56,937 nucleotides of DNA from UBA4717 sp002404395 (GCA_937902275.1 CALFNW010000141.1:1-56937); one strand, 5' to 3'; shown: positions 1 to 9,321, counted from the first letter of the stretch. Made by a program: numbers and translations. The notes: generated by a model from the letters alone, not told the origin.

Positions 1-84
1 CACTTTTTCTATCTTTTTCTTGCTTTCGGTCTCACTTCTATTGTAACACTACACACGTAACGGCGCATATTTACATTTTCCATG

Positions 85-113
85 TTGACATTTGCGCAGA
101 ATTACTATATAAT
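85..113 (+). promoter_or_regulatory. Consensus sigma-A promoter of the lepA operon
   Basis: TTGACA at 85-90, a 17-nt spacer and TATAAT at 108-113 match the housekeeping consensus exactly. Transcription should start near 120, so the in-frame TTG at 113 cannot be a start codon. The first usable start is the GTG at 155. Confidence 0.9.
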
Positions 114-154
114 TGATAGGATACAGAATATCGCAAAAAGGAAAGAATTTTACT

Positions 155-958
155 GTGCTTTCACAAATTAAAAAGCATATCTCGAAAAAAGCAAATCTCG
201 CACTGCTCGGCGCGCGCACGGGGCTTGTCCTCTGCACGGGTCAGAGCGCGTATCCCGCTGAAAACCAAGCTTCACACCTGACGGCATTTCCTGCAAATAT
301 AACCGAAAATCAGCTTAAGCGGTTAACGGAGGGCAAAAGCGAGCCTTGCATTTATCTTGATAAGCCGATTGCCGACGATTTTGCACTATACAACAAATAC
401 AATGTGCGCACCTATCTCGCCGATCTGTCGCGCCGAGATCTGACCGCTCTGTTGCGTTCGCTTGAGCTTTATGCCGAGTCCCCGACGCTTTATGATCTTT
501 CCGAGCCGCTTGCGCACGAGACTCCGATCTCACTCGGCAAATGTACCGTGGCACAAGAGCCGCCTGACAGCGAGCTTGAGCGCGCCGCGGACCGTCTATC
601 AAACCAAGGTGTACGCGTGCGCTATTTTGACGGTACCCTGAAACCGAACCGACTGCTTACCCGCGCCGAAGCGCTCAATATGCTTACGCCGCGCGAATAT
701 TTTGAAGCGGCACTCGAATCGCTTGCTGACGACGGCTATATATACAGAGATATTCACATAAGCGACCCTTACGCCGCCGCCGCGATTTTTTCCAAGGACA
801 AAGGACTTTTCGGCAGTATAAACTTAGTGCCGGACTCGCTCATGAGCGGTGAAACTCTCGGCGGGTTGCTTGAATCGCTCGGATTTGATTGTTCACTTGA
901 CGGTAGTGCGCCGATCACACGCCGCACCGCAATTATCAAGCTTGCCGCAATACTTTGA
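155..958 (+). CDS. Uncharacterised protein with C-terminal S-layer-homology-like repeats
   Basis: A 267-residue protein that I do not recognise as a whole. The GTG start was chosen because AAGGAAAG lies about 10 nt upstream and the promoter at 85-113 rules out the TTG further up. From about residue 165 the sequence resembles two SLH-type repeats: 'YFDGTLKPNRLLTRAEAL' looks like the end of one, and an 'ISDPYAAAAIFSKDKGLFG' stretch followed by 'PITRRTAIIKLAAIL' looks like a second. No signal peptide or membrane segment is visible, which is odd for a protein with wall-anchor-like repeats. The N-terminal 150 residues match nothing I know. It is the first gene of the operon, 23 nt before lepA. The SLH assignment is by eye; function unknown. 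Confidence 0.7.
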   Translation: MLSQIKKHISKKANLALLGARTGLVLCTGQSAYPAENQASHLTAFPANITENQLKRLTEGKSEPCIYLDKPIADDFALYNKYNVRTYLADLSRRDLTALLRSLELYAESPTLYDLSEPLAHETPISLGKCTVAQEPPDSELERAADRLSNQGVRVRYFDGTLKPNRLLTRAEALNMLTPREYFEAALESLADDGYIYRDIHISDPYAAAAIFSKDKGLFGSINLVPDSLMSGETLGGLLESLGFDCSLDGSAPITRRTAIIKLAAIL

Positions 959-981
959 TTATAAAATTTACGGAGGGGCAA

Positions 982-2802
982 ATGCCAAACAGCGACAGAC
1001 TCAGCCATATCAGAAATTTCTCGATAATAGCACACATAGACCACGGTAAGAGTACGCTTGCCGACCGCATACTTGAGCAGACTCAAAGCGTTTCAAAACG
1101 CGAAATGGAAGAACAGCTGCTCGATAATATGGAGCTTGAGCGCGAGCGCGGCATCACCATAAAGGCACGCGCGGTCAGACTTGTATACAAAGCAAACGAC
1201 GGCGAAGAATATGTGTTCAATCTTATCGACACTCCCGGTCACGTAGACTTCAATTACGAAGTCTCGCGTTCGCTCAACGCCTGCGAGGGCGCATTGCTCA
1301 TCGTGGACAGCACTCAAGGTGTAGAAGCGCAGACACTTGCCAACGCTTATCTTGCGGTCGACAACAATCTGGAAATATTGCCGGTCATAAACAAGATCGA
1401 CCTGCCGAGCGCCGATGTTGAGCGCGTGCGCGCTGAAATTGAGGACATCATCGGCATCCCTGCAGAGGACTGCCCGGCAGTATCCGCCAAAGCCGGCATA
1501 AATATTGACCGCGTGCTTGAACGCATAGTTACCGACATTCCCGCGCCGCGCGGCGACGAGGACGCTCCGCTCAAGGCGCTCATATTCGACTCCTACTATG
1601 ACAGCTATCTCGGAGTAGTAGTAAATATGCGACTGATCGACGGCAGCGTGCGCGCCGGCGACCGCATCAAGCTGATGAGCAATAATGCCGAATTTGACGT
1701 AGTTGAAGTCGGATATCTCGGCGCGTTCGGACTGCGCAAGACCGACGCGCTTTACGCCGGCGAGGTCGGATACCTTACCGCCAGCATCAAAAACGTCAGC
1801 GAGACCCGTGTGGGCGACACCGTGACTTCGGCAGAAGATCCGTGCTCCGAGGCGCTTCCCGGCTTCAAGCCCGCGCTTCCCATGGTATACGCCGGTATCT
1901 ACCCGGCTGACGGTGCGAAATACGGGGATCTGCGCGACGCGCTTGAAAAGCTTCAGCTCAACGACGCGGCGCTCGTCTTTGAGCCCGAGACCTCTACCGC
2001 GCTCGGATTCGGCTTCCGTTGCGGATTCCTCGGACTGCTCCATATGGAGATCATCGAGGAACGGCTTGAGCGGGAGTTCAACCTTGACCTTATCACCACC
2101 GCGCCGAGCGTTATTTATAAAGTAAAAAAACGCGGCGGCGAGGAGCTTATGATTGACAATCCTTCAAACTTTCCTACCGCCGATGAGATTGAAGTCGCAT
2201 ACGAGCCGATGGTAGACGCAAAGATACTGACTCCGCCCGACTATATCGGCAGTATCATGGAGCTTTGTCAGGATCGGCGCGGCACCTATATCGACATGAA
2301 ATACCTTGATACCGACCGTACCGAGGTTCACTATAAACTTCCGCTCAACGAAATAGTCTATGACTTTTTCGACGCGCTCAAGAGCCGTACCAAGGGTTAC
2401 GCCTCGCTCGATTACGAGATCGACGGATATGTTCCCTCAAAGCTCGTAAAACTTGACATTATGCTCAACGGCGATGTCGTGGACGCACTCTCATTCATAG
2501 TTCATGAAGACAAAGCTTACGCCCGCGCACGCAAAATCGCCGAAAAGCTCAAGGACAACATACCGCGTCAGCTTTTTGAAATTCCGATCCAGGCGGCGGT
2601 AGGAAGTAAGATAATCGCGCGGGAGACCGTAAAAGCAATGCGCAAGGATGTGCTTGCCAAGTGCTACGGCGGCGATATAACTCGAAAGAAAAAACTGCTT
2701 GAAAAGCAGAAAGAGGGCAAGAAAAAAATGCGCCAGCTCGGAAGCGTTCAGGTCTCGCCCGAAGCTTTCATGGCGGTGCTCAAGCTCGATGATGAACAAT
2801 AA
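982..2802 (+). CDS. lepA: Elongation factor 4 (LepA), ribosome-bound GTPase
   Basis: EF4/LepA is a translational GTPase that acts on stalled or mistranslocated ribosomes in the cytoplasm. The 606 residues match the usual length of about 600. The G1 motif AHIDHGKST is at residues 17-25, the switch region 'ERERGITIKARAV' and G3 'DTPGHVDF' follow, then the 'NKID' G4 motif. The basic C-terminal domain ('GGDITRKKKLLEKQKEGKKK') is the LepA signature that separates it from EF-G. The ATG at 982 follows GGAGGGG; the longer frame to a TTG at 955 lacks a proper site and adds nine unlikely residues. The gene end overlaps the start of hemW, which suggests translational coupling. Confidence 0.97.
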   Translation: MPNSDRLSHIRNFSIIAHIDHGKSTLADRILEQTQSVSKREMEEQLLDNMELERERGITIKARAVRLVYKANDGEEYVFNLIDTPGHVDFNYEVSRSLNACEGALLIVDSTQGVEAQTLANAYLAVDNNLEILPVINKIDLPSADVERVRAEIEDIIGIPAEDCPAVSAKAGINIDRVLERIVTDIPAPRGDEDAPLKALIFDSYYDSYLGVVVNMRLIDGSVRAGDRIKLMSNNAEFDVVEVGYLGAFGLRKTDALYAGEVGYLTASIKNVSETRVGDTVTSAEDPCSEALPGFKPALPMVYAGIYPADGAKYGDLRDALEKLQLNDAALVFEPETSTALGFGFRCGFLGLLHMEIIEERLEREFNLDLITTAPSVIYKVKKRGGEELMIDNPSNFPTADEIEVAYEPMVDAKILTPPDYIGSIMELCQDRRGTYIDMKYLDTDRTEVHYKLPLNEIVYDFFDALKSRTKGYASLDYEIDGYVPSKLVKLDIMLNGDVVDALSFIVHEDKAYARARKIAEKLKDNIPRQLFEIPIQAAVGSKIIARETVKAMRKDVLAKCYGGDITRKKKLLEKQKEGKKKMRQLGSVQVSPEAFMAVLKLDDEQ

Positions 2803-3928
2803 GCTCGGACTGTACATTCACATTCCGTTTTGTCAAAAAAAGTGCAGTTATTGCGACTTTTACTCATGCCCGGCTTCCGACACGCGCAAAGCCGAATATA
2901 CTGCCGCACTGACGTCGCAAATGAAAACGTTCGCCCCGAAAATGAGCGGCAGGTGCTTCGACACGGTATTTATCGGCGGCGGAACTCCGACCAGCCTTGA
3001 TTCATCAATGCTGGCAACGATAATCGAAACAGCGCGAAACTGCTTCTGCATCTCAGGTTCCGCCGAGCTTACACTTGAAACGAATCCCGGGCTGTATGAC
3101 AAAACCGACTTTAAATTGCTCGCCTCGCTCGGGGTGAACCGTTTAAGCGTAGGCTTGCAAAGCGCCGACGCACACGAGCTTGAATTGCTCGGCAGGATCC
3201 ATTCCGTCGCAGATTATGAACATACGCTTGAAGCTGCGCGCGGCGCGGGAATAACAAATATCAACACCGACATAATGTTTTCACTGCCCGATCAACGCGC
3301 GGACACGTTGATGCGTACACTTGACTTTGTGCTCGCACATACTCCGACCCATATTTCGGCGTACGCGCTGAAGCTTGAGAGCGGCACGCCGCTGTTTGAA
3401 GCGCGAGCGGGACTTCACCTGCCCGATGAAGATGCGGACGCCGATATGTACCTTGCAATGGTCGAAAGACTTGAGTTCGCTGGTTTCGTGCATTACGAGA
3501 TCAGCAACTTCGCGCTTCCCGGTCACGAGTGCCGCCATAATCTGAAGTATTGGCACGCCGAAGAATATCTCGGACTCGGTCCGGCGGCGCACTCGTATGT
3601 TGACTCGGTCAGATATGCCTGTGCGCGCGACCTTGACGGCTTTATCCGCGCCTACACAAACACGCCGGAGACGGCGGAAAAAACACTAATGACCGAAAAT
3701 AACACGATCGGCACACTTGAAGCCGCGCGCGAAAAAGTAATGCTCGGCTTAAGGCTCGGCGCGGGCGTTAGCAAAAGTGCATTGCAGGCGGCAGGCAGTC
3801 TTGATATTGACCGAAAGATTCAAATGCTCATCGCCAACCGACTCGCCTATGATACTCCAGACGGTATCGCGCTGACTGCACGCGGAATGTACGTGAGCAA
3901 CGCGGTCATTTCTCTTATACTCGAATAA
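2789..3928 (+). CDS. hemW: HemW-type radical SAM protein (heme chaperone / HemN-like)
   Basis: A 379-residue radical SAM protein of the HemW family, often misannotated as oxygen-independent coproporphyrinogen III oxidase; characterised members bind heme and act as heme chaperones. The 4Fe-4S motif is C15-x3-C19-x2-C22 in 'HIPFCQKKCSYCDF'. The SAM-binding 'FIGGGTPTSL' and 'ETNPG' follow, and a HemN C-terminal domain sits at the end. The start is ATG 2789 or 2792, inside the last codons of lepA, so the two genes overlap by about 14 nt and there is no strong separate ribosome site. Frame upstream of this point is only lepA shadow. Operon order lepA-hemW is common in Firmicutes. Confidence 0.93.
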   Translation: MMNNKLGLYIHIPFCQKKCSYCDFYSCPASDTRKAEYTAALTSQMKTFAPKMSGRCFDTVFIGGGTPTSLDSSMLATIIETARNCFCISGSAELTLETNPGLYDKTDFKLLASLGVNRLSVGLQSADAHELELLGRIHSVADYEHTLEAARGAGITNINTDIMFSLPDQRADTLMRTLDFVLAHTPTHISAYALKLESGTPLFEARAGLHLPDEDADADMYLAMVERLEFAGFVHYEISNFALPGHECRHNLKYWHAEEYLGLGPAAHSYVDSVRYACARDLDGFIRAYTNTPETAEKTLMTENNTIGTLEAAREKVMLGLRLGAGVSKSALQAAGSLDIDRKIQMLIANRLAYDTPDGIALTARGMYVSNAVISLILE

Positions 3929-3958
3929 AACTAATTTACCGAAAGGCGGCATACACGA

Positions 3959-4507
3959 ATGAATATTTGGCACGACGTTTCCTCCGAACGGATCAAGCCC
4001 GAGGATTTTCTGGCAGTCATTGAGATCGCCAAGGGAAGCAAAAAGAAATATGAGCTTGATAAGCAGACCGGTTTTATCATACTCGACCGTATCCTTTACA
4101 CCTCCACGCACTACCCTGCCAACTACGGTTTTATCCCTAAGACTTATGCCGACGACGGCGACCCGCTTGATGTGCTTGTGCTGTCAAACGAAGTGATCGA
4201 CCCGCTCGTGCTCGTGCGTTGTTACCCGATCGGCGTGATCAAGATGATCGACAACGGCAAAAACGACGAAAAGATAATTGCGATTCCTTTTGAGGACCCT
4301 AACTACAATACATACAGGGACATAACCGACCTGCCGAAACACGTGTTTGAAGAAATGCGCCATTTCTTCTCGGTATACAAACAGCTTGAAGGCAAATCCA
4401 CTGCCGTTGATGAGGTTATGGGACACGATACCGCGCTTGAGATAATCGGCAAGTGCATAGAAAATTACAAGCGTGGCTTTGAAGGCAAGAATCTTAAGGC
4501 AAAATAA
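3959..4507 (+). CDS. ppa: Inorganic pyrophosphatase, family I (soluble)
   Basis: Hydrolyses pyrophosphate to phosphate in the cytoplasm and so drives biosynthetic reactions. Its 182 residues carry the family I pattern: 'YPANYGFIPKTYADDGDPLDVLVL', quoted here in part as 'YPANYGFIP' and 'DDGDPLDVLVL', holds the metal-binding aspartates. 'FFSVYKQLEGK' matches the C-terminal substrate-binding region. The ATG follows AAAGGCGG by 8-10 nt. It lies 30 nt after hemW with no terminator, so it is probably the last gene of the lepA operon. Many Clostridia use family II or membrane pyrophosphatases, so a family I enzyme is informative but not unusual. Confidence 0.95.
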   Translation: MNIWHDVSSERIKPEDFLAVIEIAKGSKKKYELDKQTGFIILDRILYTSTHYPANYGFIPKTYADDGDPLDVLVLSNEVIDPLVLVRCYPIGVIKMIDNGKNDEKIIAIPFEDPNYNTYRDITDLPKHVFEEMRHFFSVYKQLEGKSTAVDEVMGHDTALEIIGKCIENYKRGFEGKNLKAK

Positions 4508-4552
4508 TATCATCGGATTTCGCTGTAAGCCAGCTTTGAAGCAACGAATACA

Positions 4553-4601
4553 AAACAGTGCGGTCGCAGAATCAACAATGATTTCTGTGACCGCACTGTT
4601 T
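4553..4601. terminator. Two-way hairpin terminator between convergent ppa and GNAT gene
   Basis: A 19-bp stem (4553-4571 with 4583-4601, one G-U pair) in the gap where ppa (+) and the acetyltransferase (-) converge. T-rich flanks are short, so termination in either direction is inferred from position and stem length. Confidence 0.7.
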
Positions 4602-4658
4602 GCGCTTATTACCACGCCTGTTTCAAACTGTTCCGCATGAACGCTTGATATCGGCATA

Positions 4659-5141
4659 TCAGAGTTCATGATAGTACAGGCAGATATTTTGTAACGACCC
4701 ATCTTTCATGCGGAATCCTTTCGGTATCGTTCCGAGCTGAACGAATCCGAGCCTCTCATACAAATGTCTGGCATGAACATTGTTCTCGACAACCGCGTTA
4801 AACTGCAATATGCCGAATCCGTGCTTTTTGGCTTGTTCAAGGCAATCCAATACTAACTTCTCACCGATGTGTTTTCCGCGGCAGTCACTATCGACCGCAT
4901 AGCTTGCGTTTGATATACGGTCCAATCTTCCGGCGTAATTAGGATGCAGTATGTATAACCCTACAACAGCGCCGTCATCGTTCTCCGCAACGCCGCAATA
5001 GCTTTGCGCCGCAAAAAATTCCTTTCCGCTCTTTTCATCCAAATATTCCTCTTGCGGAAAAGCAACGCCTTCTTCTACGACCTTATTCCATATTTTAATC
5101 ATTGATGAAACGTCGCTCTCATTATACTCTCTGATTTTCAT
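4659..5141 (-). CDS. GNAT family N-acetyltransferase
   Basis: A 160-residue GNAT protein that moves an acetyl group from acetyl-CoA to an amine; the substrate cannot be read from sequence. The acetyl-CoA site lies in 'SYAVDSDCRGKHIGEKLVL' (motif A, R/Q-x-x-G-x-G/A form), followed by 'NAVVENNVHARHLYERLGF' (motif B), which is typical of phosphinothricin/amino-acid-type acetyltransferases. The ATG at 5141 was preferred to the one at 5165 because GGGAG precedes it at a suitable distance and the protein then begins 'MKIREYNESD', the usual GNAT first strand. It lies 81 nt downstream of recD2 on the same strand with no clear terminator, so cotranscription is possible. Confidence 0.88.
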   Translation of the reverse strand: MKIREYNESDVSSMIKIWNKVVEEGVAFPQEEYLDEKSGKEFFAAQSYCGVAENDDGAVVGLYILHPNYAGRLDRISNASYAVDSDCRGKHIGEKLVLDCLEQAKKHGFGILQFNAVVENNVHARHLYERLGFVQLGTIPKGFRMKDGSLQNICLYYHEL

Positions 5142-5222
5142 ACCTGAATTTTCTCCCAAACCCATCCAACTTATTCTATCCCTTTGATGCGCCCGTACAA
5201 GGAACGCTATTCACAAAAACAC

Positions 5223-7502
5223 TCAAAAACGTTCCGCTCCGCATACCCTAGCGGAACCGCTTTCGTCATCATCCCCGATCAGCTTCGCAAGTCCTGTATA
5301 TCTCACACTGCGGCGATCGTTTTTTACCATCGCCGCCACCGTTTCTTCACGCCCGACAAGTATTACCATTTCCTGAGCACGCGTGATCGCCGTATAAAGC
5401 AGATTTCTTGTCATAAGCATCGGGGCGGCACTGCCGAGCGGCAATATTACGATCGGATATTCACTGCCCTGACTTTTGTGGACCGTAATCGCGTATGAAT
5501 GGTCAAGCTCATCAAGCTTGTCAAACCCATACACCACTATCCGCTCGTCAAAGTTAATTATCATCGTCTCTTCAAGCGTGTTGATGCTCTCTATCCTGCC
5601 AATGTCACCGTTGAAAATTCCGCTGCCCTCACCGCCGTTTTTCTCCCATTCAAGCTCATAGTCATTTTTGATCTGCATTACACGGTCGCCCTCGCGGAAT
5701 ATTACACCGTGACTTTTATGCTCTCGCTTAGTGCTGTCTGCCGGATTCAGCCGTGATTGCAAAGTTCGGTTCAACTCGTCACAACCGGCGCTTCCTTTTT
5801 TGGATGGTGAGATCACCTGCAGCTTCTGCCTTATAGCTTCGCCGTAGGTTTTCGGAAGCCTTGAATCGCACAGTTCGGCGACCGTCTGTGCGATCTGTAC
5901 ATCATTTTTCCGTGCAAGGAAAAAGAAATCGCGATCGCGCACTTTAAGCTCCGGCAGTTCGCCGCGCAGTATCGCGTGTGCATTCGTGACGATCAGACTT
6001 TCTTTTGCCTGCCTGAAAATCTCATTCAGACAAACCGTACAGAATCTTCTGCTCTCGATCAGATCGGCAAGTACATTGCCTGCACCCACTGACGGCAATT
6101 GGTTTGAATCGCCTATCAGCATCAGCCGCGCTCCCGGCTTGATCGCCCGAAGCAGAGCGTAAAACAGATTTATGTCTATCATCGACGCTTCATCAATGAT
6201 CACCGCGTCGTACTCAAGCAGATCGTTTTCGTTTTTGCGGAAAGTGAGCGACTCCCCCTCCGCCTTTTCGCTTTCAAGCAATCGGTGTATCGTGCGCGCC
6301 TCTACTCCGGTCGCCTCCGACATTCGTTTGGCGGCGCGTCCGGTCGGCGCGGCAAGACAGACCCTTAAGCCGATATCGCCGAATATACGTATTGCCGCCT
6401 TGATCACCGTAGTCTTTCCCGTTCCGGGACCGCCGGTAAGTATCATCACACCGTGATTCGCCGCACTTGCGATCGCTTTGCGTTGCATTTCTGCGTAGGT
6501 AATATTGCTCTCAAGCTCGGTACGCTCGATAAACAGTCTTACGTCATAATCGGAAAAGGTCGTACAAACACGGTCAAGCAGTTTGAGCTTGTCCGAGCAG
6601 AATTTTTCCGCACGGAAAAATTCCGGCGTGTATACTGCACGCTTACCGTCAATCTCGATACAGATAAGCTTTCCATCGTTTATCATCGAATCAAGTTCCG
6701 CGCAGAGCTTTTGCTTTTCCGCTTCGGTGTCCGCATGACCGTCCGCTTTCTGTGACAACAGCTCATACGCACCGTTTGCAAGCAGTTCATAAGGCAGATA
6801 CGTGTATCCGTTGCGCGCAGCGTTATAGTTCAGAAGATAGATAAATCCGCTGCGTATCCTGAACGGCGAGTCGTATTCCACCCCGAGCGCCGCCGCAAGC
6901 CGATCGCATTTTTCAAAGCCGATACCGTTTAATTCCTCGCATAGAATATAGGGGTTTTCGCGCAACAGTTCAACAGCTCTCCCCTTGTATTTTTGAAATA
7001 TCTTCATCGCGACTGTTGCTGACAGCTCACCGCGCCCAAGCAGCATAATGTTGCGAACGCCGAACTGTTCTTTAAAGGAACTTGAGATTTCCGCCGCTTT
7101 TTTCGGTGAGATCCCCGGTATCTCGGCAAGCCATTCGGGATGGTTTTCGATAATATCAAAGCTGTCAGAGCCGTATTTGCCGACTATACGCACCGCAGTC
7201 TTCGGTCCGATCCCCTTTACAGAGCCGCTCGAAAGATAACGGAGAATATCCCCTTCCTCCGAGGGCAGGGTGCGGTCGAAATACTCGACCGCAAATTGCT
7301 TGCCGAAAGTCTGGTGATTCACAAAACGTCCGGCAAGCATCACCGTATCGCCTTCATTGACATACGGCATTATCCCGACCGCGGTGATCAGCTCACCGCT
7401 TTCATTAAAAATATCAATGACGGTGTAGCCGTTCTCGCTATTCTTGAAAACAATTTGTTCGACCGTGCCCACAAGCTCGGTCAGCGCCTCTTTCTCCGCC
7501 AT
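5223..7502 (-). CDS. recD2: RecD2-type ATP-dependent 5'-3' DNA helicase
   Basis: RecD2 is an SF1B helicase of bacteria that lack RecBCD; it unwinds DNA 5' to 3' and takes part in repair and fork maintenance. The 759 residues show an N-terminal OB-like region, helix-hairpin-helix motifs at about 90-145 ('GIGPKTAVRIVGKYG', 'IPGISPKKAAEI'), Walker A GGPGTGKTT at 357-365, Walker B 'VIIDEAS' at 434-440, and the SH3-containing C-terminal half ending in 'AITVHKSQGSEYP' and 'NLLYTAITRAQ' (motifs V and VI). All helicase motifs look intact. It is preceded 43 nt upstream by a small membrane protein on the same strand, with which it is probably cotranscribed. Confidence 0.95.
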   Translation of the reverse strand: MAEKEALTELVGTVEQIVFKNSENGYTVIDIFNESGELITAVGIMPYVNEGDTVMLAGRFVNHQTFGKQFAVEYFDRTLPSEEGDILRYLSSGSVKGIGPKTAVRIVGKYGSDSFDIIENHPEWLAEIPGISPKKAAEISSSFKEQFGVRNIMLLGRGELSATVAMKIFQKYKGRAVELLRENPYILCEELNGIGFEKCDRLAAALGVEYDSPFRIRSGFIYLLNYNAARNGYTYLPYELLANGAYELLSQKADGHADTEAEKQKLCAELDSMINDGKLICIEIDGKRAVYTPEFFRAEKFCSDKLKLLDRVCTTFSDYDVRLFIERTELESNITYAEMQRKAIASAANHGVMILTGGPGTGKTTVIKAAIRIFGDIGLRVCLAAPTGRAAKRMSEATGVEARTIHRLLESEKAEGESLTFRKNENDLLEYDAVIIDEASMIDINLFYALLRAIKPGARLMLIGDSNQLPSVGAGNVLADLIESRRFCTVCLNEIFRQAKESLIVTNAHAILRGELPELKVRDRDFFFLARKNDVQIAQTVAELCDSRLPKTYGEAIRQKLQVISPSKKGSAGCDELNRTLQSRLNPADSTKREHKSHGVIFREGDRVMQIKNDYELEWEKNGGEGSGIFNGDIGRIESINTLEETMIINFDERIVVYGFDKLDELDHSYAITVHKSQGSEYPIVILPLGSAAPMLMTRNLLYTAITRAQEMVILVGREETVAAMVKNDRRSVRYTGLAKLIGDDDESGSARVCGAERF

Positions 7503-7545
7503 CTTTTTCTCTTTCAGCTTTATTTTCCTGTGTCCGCGAAATTTC

Positions 7546-7872
7546 TTATTCTTCTCCGCCGCTTATATTTACGCCGCTCTGAGTTCCGTCGTCCGATGCT
7601 TCATCGTCCGACTCTTCCGTGCCGCCCTGAGTTTCGTCTATCATAATAATGCGGCGGCAAGCGAACAGCTCGCGCGAAAGGCGCTCGGCATACATGAGCC
7701 TCAGCTCCTTCTCTTCCGGCTCGTCATCCCGACCGCAAATCACGGCAAGGCAAACGCCCTCACGCGTTTTGCGTGAAAACACGAGATGTATCACCAAAAT
7801 ACGCACGGCTGAATATACGCCGAAAACAATGAAAACTGCGGCGAGTATCTCAATAAATGTACTGACAGTCAT
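7546..7872 (-). CDS. Small hypothetical membrane protein upstream of recD2
   Basis: A 108-residue protein starting at ATG 7872, preceded by GGAGAGA and by a leader hairpin (7885-7899). One N-terminal membrane helix is visible at about residues 5-30 ('FIEILAAVFIVFGVYSAVRI'). A soluble part with 'VCGRDDEPEEKELRLMYAERL'-like charge follows (written here from the visible frame; exact short motif 'EEKELRLMYAERL'), and the tail is acidic and Gly/Ser-rich. I do not recognise the family. It ends 43 nt before recD2 and is probably in the same transcript, but that gives no firm clue to its job. Confidence 0.65.
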   Translation of the reverse strand: MTVSTFIEILAAVFIVFGVYSAVRILVIHLVFSRKTREGVCLAVICGRDDEPEEKELRLMYAERLSRELFACRRIIMIDETQGGTEESDDEASDDGTQSGVNISGGEE

Positions 7873-7884
7873 ATTTCTCTCCGT

Positions 7885-7899
7885 GTCGGCGAAGCCGAC
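7885..7899 (-). repeat. Start-codon leader hairpin (GTCGGC-TTC-GCCGAC)
   Basis: A 6-bp perfect stem with a 3-nt loop ending 12 nt before the ATG at 7872. Member of a family of leader hairpins in this window, described under findings. Confidence 0.8.
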
Positions 7900-7988
7900 C
7901 CTGTTGAGTCGATACAGCAAGTGTACCGAGCCAAATCGAAGCGCGGCGTGAATTGTCGGGAATATTTGCATTATCACGCCGGTTTAGG

Positions 7989-8023
7989 GCGGATGCCGCG
8001 TTAGTGTGCGCACCGGCATCCGC
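7989..8023 (-). terminator. Probable metK terminator hairpin
   Basis: GCGGATGCCG at 7989-7998 pairs with CGGCATCCGC at 8014-8023, 107 nt after the metK stop. The following T-run is weak, so this is a probable rather than a certain terminator. Confidence 0.5.
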
Positions 8024-8129
8024 TTATACTGTCAGTTTATGCAGTTTCATGACGCAATGCTTAAGCAAAAGCTCAAACTTTGAGTCGAAAATCAGAAACA
8101 GTCTTATAATTCAATATGAGCTAAGCCGC

Positions 8130-9308
8130 TTACTTAAGCAGTTTTTTAAGCTCCGCCGCAAGATCGGTCGCTTCCCACGGAACACGCAGATCCTCGCGTC
8201 CCATGTGTCCGTATGCCGCAAGCTCACTGTAGATCGGACGGCGGAGATCGAAACGCTTGATAATAGCCGCCGGTCTGAGATCGACAAGCTCGTTTACCGC
8301 ACCCGAAATAATGCTTTCATCAACCTTGCCTGTGCCGAAGGTATCAACCATAACCGATACCGGCTTTGCGACTCCGATCGCATAAGCGATCTGTACCTCG
8401 CACTTGTCGGCAAGACCGGCTGCCACAATATTTTTGGCAACGTAACGCGCCGCATAAGAGGCACTGCGGTCAACCTTAGTCGGATCCTTACCCGAGAAAG
8501 CGCCGCCGCCGTGGCGCGAATATCCGCCGTAGGTATCAACGATGATCTTGCGCCCGGTCAGTCCGCTGTCGCCGTTCGGACCGCCTATTACAAATCTTCC
8601 GGTCGGATTAACGTAAATCTTTGTGTCGCTGTCCATAAGCGCACCGGGGATCACCGGCTTTATCACCTTTTCAATAATATCACGACGGATCACTTCAAGC
8701 GGGGTATCCTCGTCATGCTGAGTCGACACCACAAGCGTGTCCACCCTGACCGGTTTACCGTCATCATATTCCACCGTAACCTGAGTCTTGCCGTCGGGTC
8801 TGAGATAAGCAAGCGTGCCGTTCTTTCTGACCTCAGTAAGCTTTTTGGCAAGCGCATGCGCAAGCGAGATCGGAAGCGGCATCAACTCGGAAGTTTCGTT
8901 GCAGGCATAACCGAACATAAGTCCCTGATCGCCTGCGCCCGTGTCAAGTCCGTCGCTCATTTCGCCGTTTTTGGCTTCAAGCGACTTGTCCACGCCGAGC
9001 GCGATGTCAGGCGACTGCGAGTGGATCGAGTTAATAACCGCGCAGGTATTGCAGTCAAAACCGTATTCAGACTTGGTATAACCGATCTTACGCACCGTGT
9101 CACGGACGATCTCACCGAAATCAACATATGCATTTGTGGTGATCTCACCGAGGATCATGATAAGACCGGTAGTTGTGCAGGTTTCGCAAGCCACACGTGA
9201 CATCGGATCTTTTTCAAGAAGCGCATCAAGAATCGCGTCGGAAATTTTGTCGCAAATTTTGTCGGGATGACCTTCAGTCACAGATTCGGAAGTAAAAAGT
9301 TTTTTCAT
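8130..9308 (-). CDS. metK: S-adenosylmethionine synthase (methionine adenosyltransferase)
   Basis: Makes S-adenosylmethionine from methionine and ATP in the cytoplasm. The 392 residues match the family length. 'SESVTEGHPDKICDKISD' at the N-terminus, 'GAGDQGLMFGYA' (ATP-binding), 'GGPNGDSGLTGRKI' and 'GGGAFSGKDPTKVDRSA' (phosphate-binding) are all intact. ATG 9308 is preceded by GAGAGG and, 13 nt upstream of the start, by a leader hairpin (9322-9336). Expression should be controlled by the SAM-I riboswitch at 9433-9568, giving feedback by the product. Promoter, aptamer, terminator and gene lie in the expected order on this strand. Confidence 0.98.
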   Translation of the reverse strand: MKKLFTSESVTEGHPDKICDKISDAILDALLEKDPMSRVACETCTTTGLIMILGEITTNAYVDFGEIVRDTVRKIGYTKSEYGFDCNTCAVINSIHSQSPDIALGVDKSLEAKNGEMSDGLDTGAGDQGLMFGYACNETSELMPLPISLAHALAKKLTEVRKNGTLAYLRPDGKTQVTVEYDDGKPVRVDTLVVSTQHDEDTPLEVIRRDIIEKVIKPVIPGALMDSDTKIYVNPTGRFVIGGPNGDSGLTGRKIIVDTYGGYSRHGGGAFSGKDPTKVDRSASYAARYVAKNIVAAGLADKCEVQIAYAIGVAKPVSVMVDTFGTGKVDESIISGAVNELVDLRPAAIIKRFDLRRPIYSELAAYGHMGREDLRVPWEATDLAAELKKLLK

Positions 9309-9321
9309 AATAACCTCTCAC

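Noticed and set aside
1..84. Possible divergent gene at the left edge
   Set aside because: A TACAAT box on the minus strand is visible near 41-46, but no -35 with proper spacing or start codon can be supported.
113..154. TTG start at 113 for the first protein
   Set aside because: It overlaps the -10 box of a consensus promoter, so it would lie upstream of the transcript; the GTG at 155 has a ribosome site.
7953..9200. Long open frame (+) antisense to metK
   Set aside because: It is a frame shadow of metK and of the SAM-synthase codon pattern; the product shows no family character.
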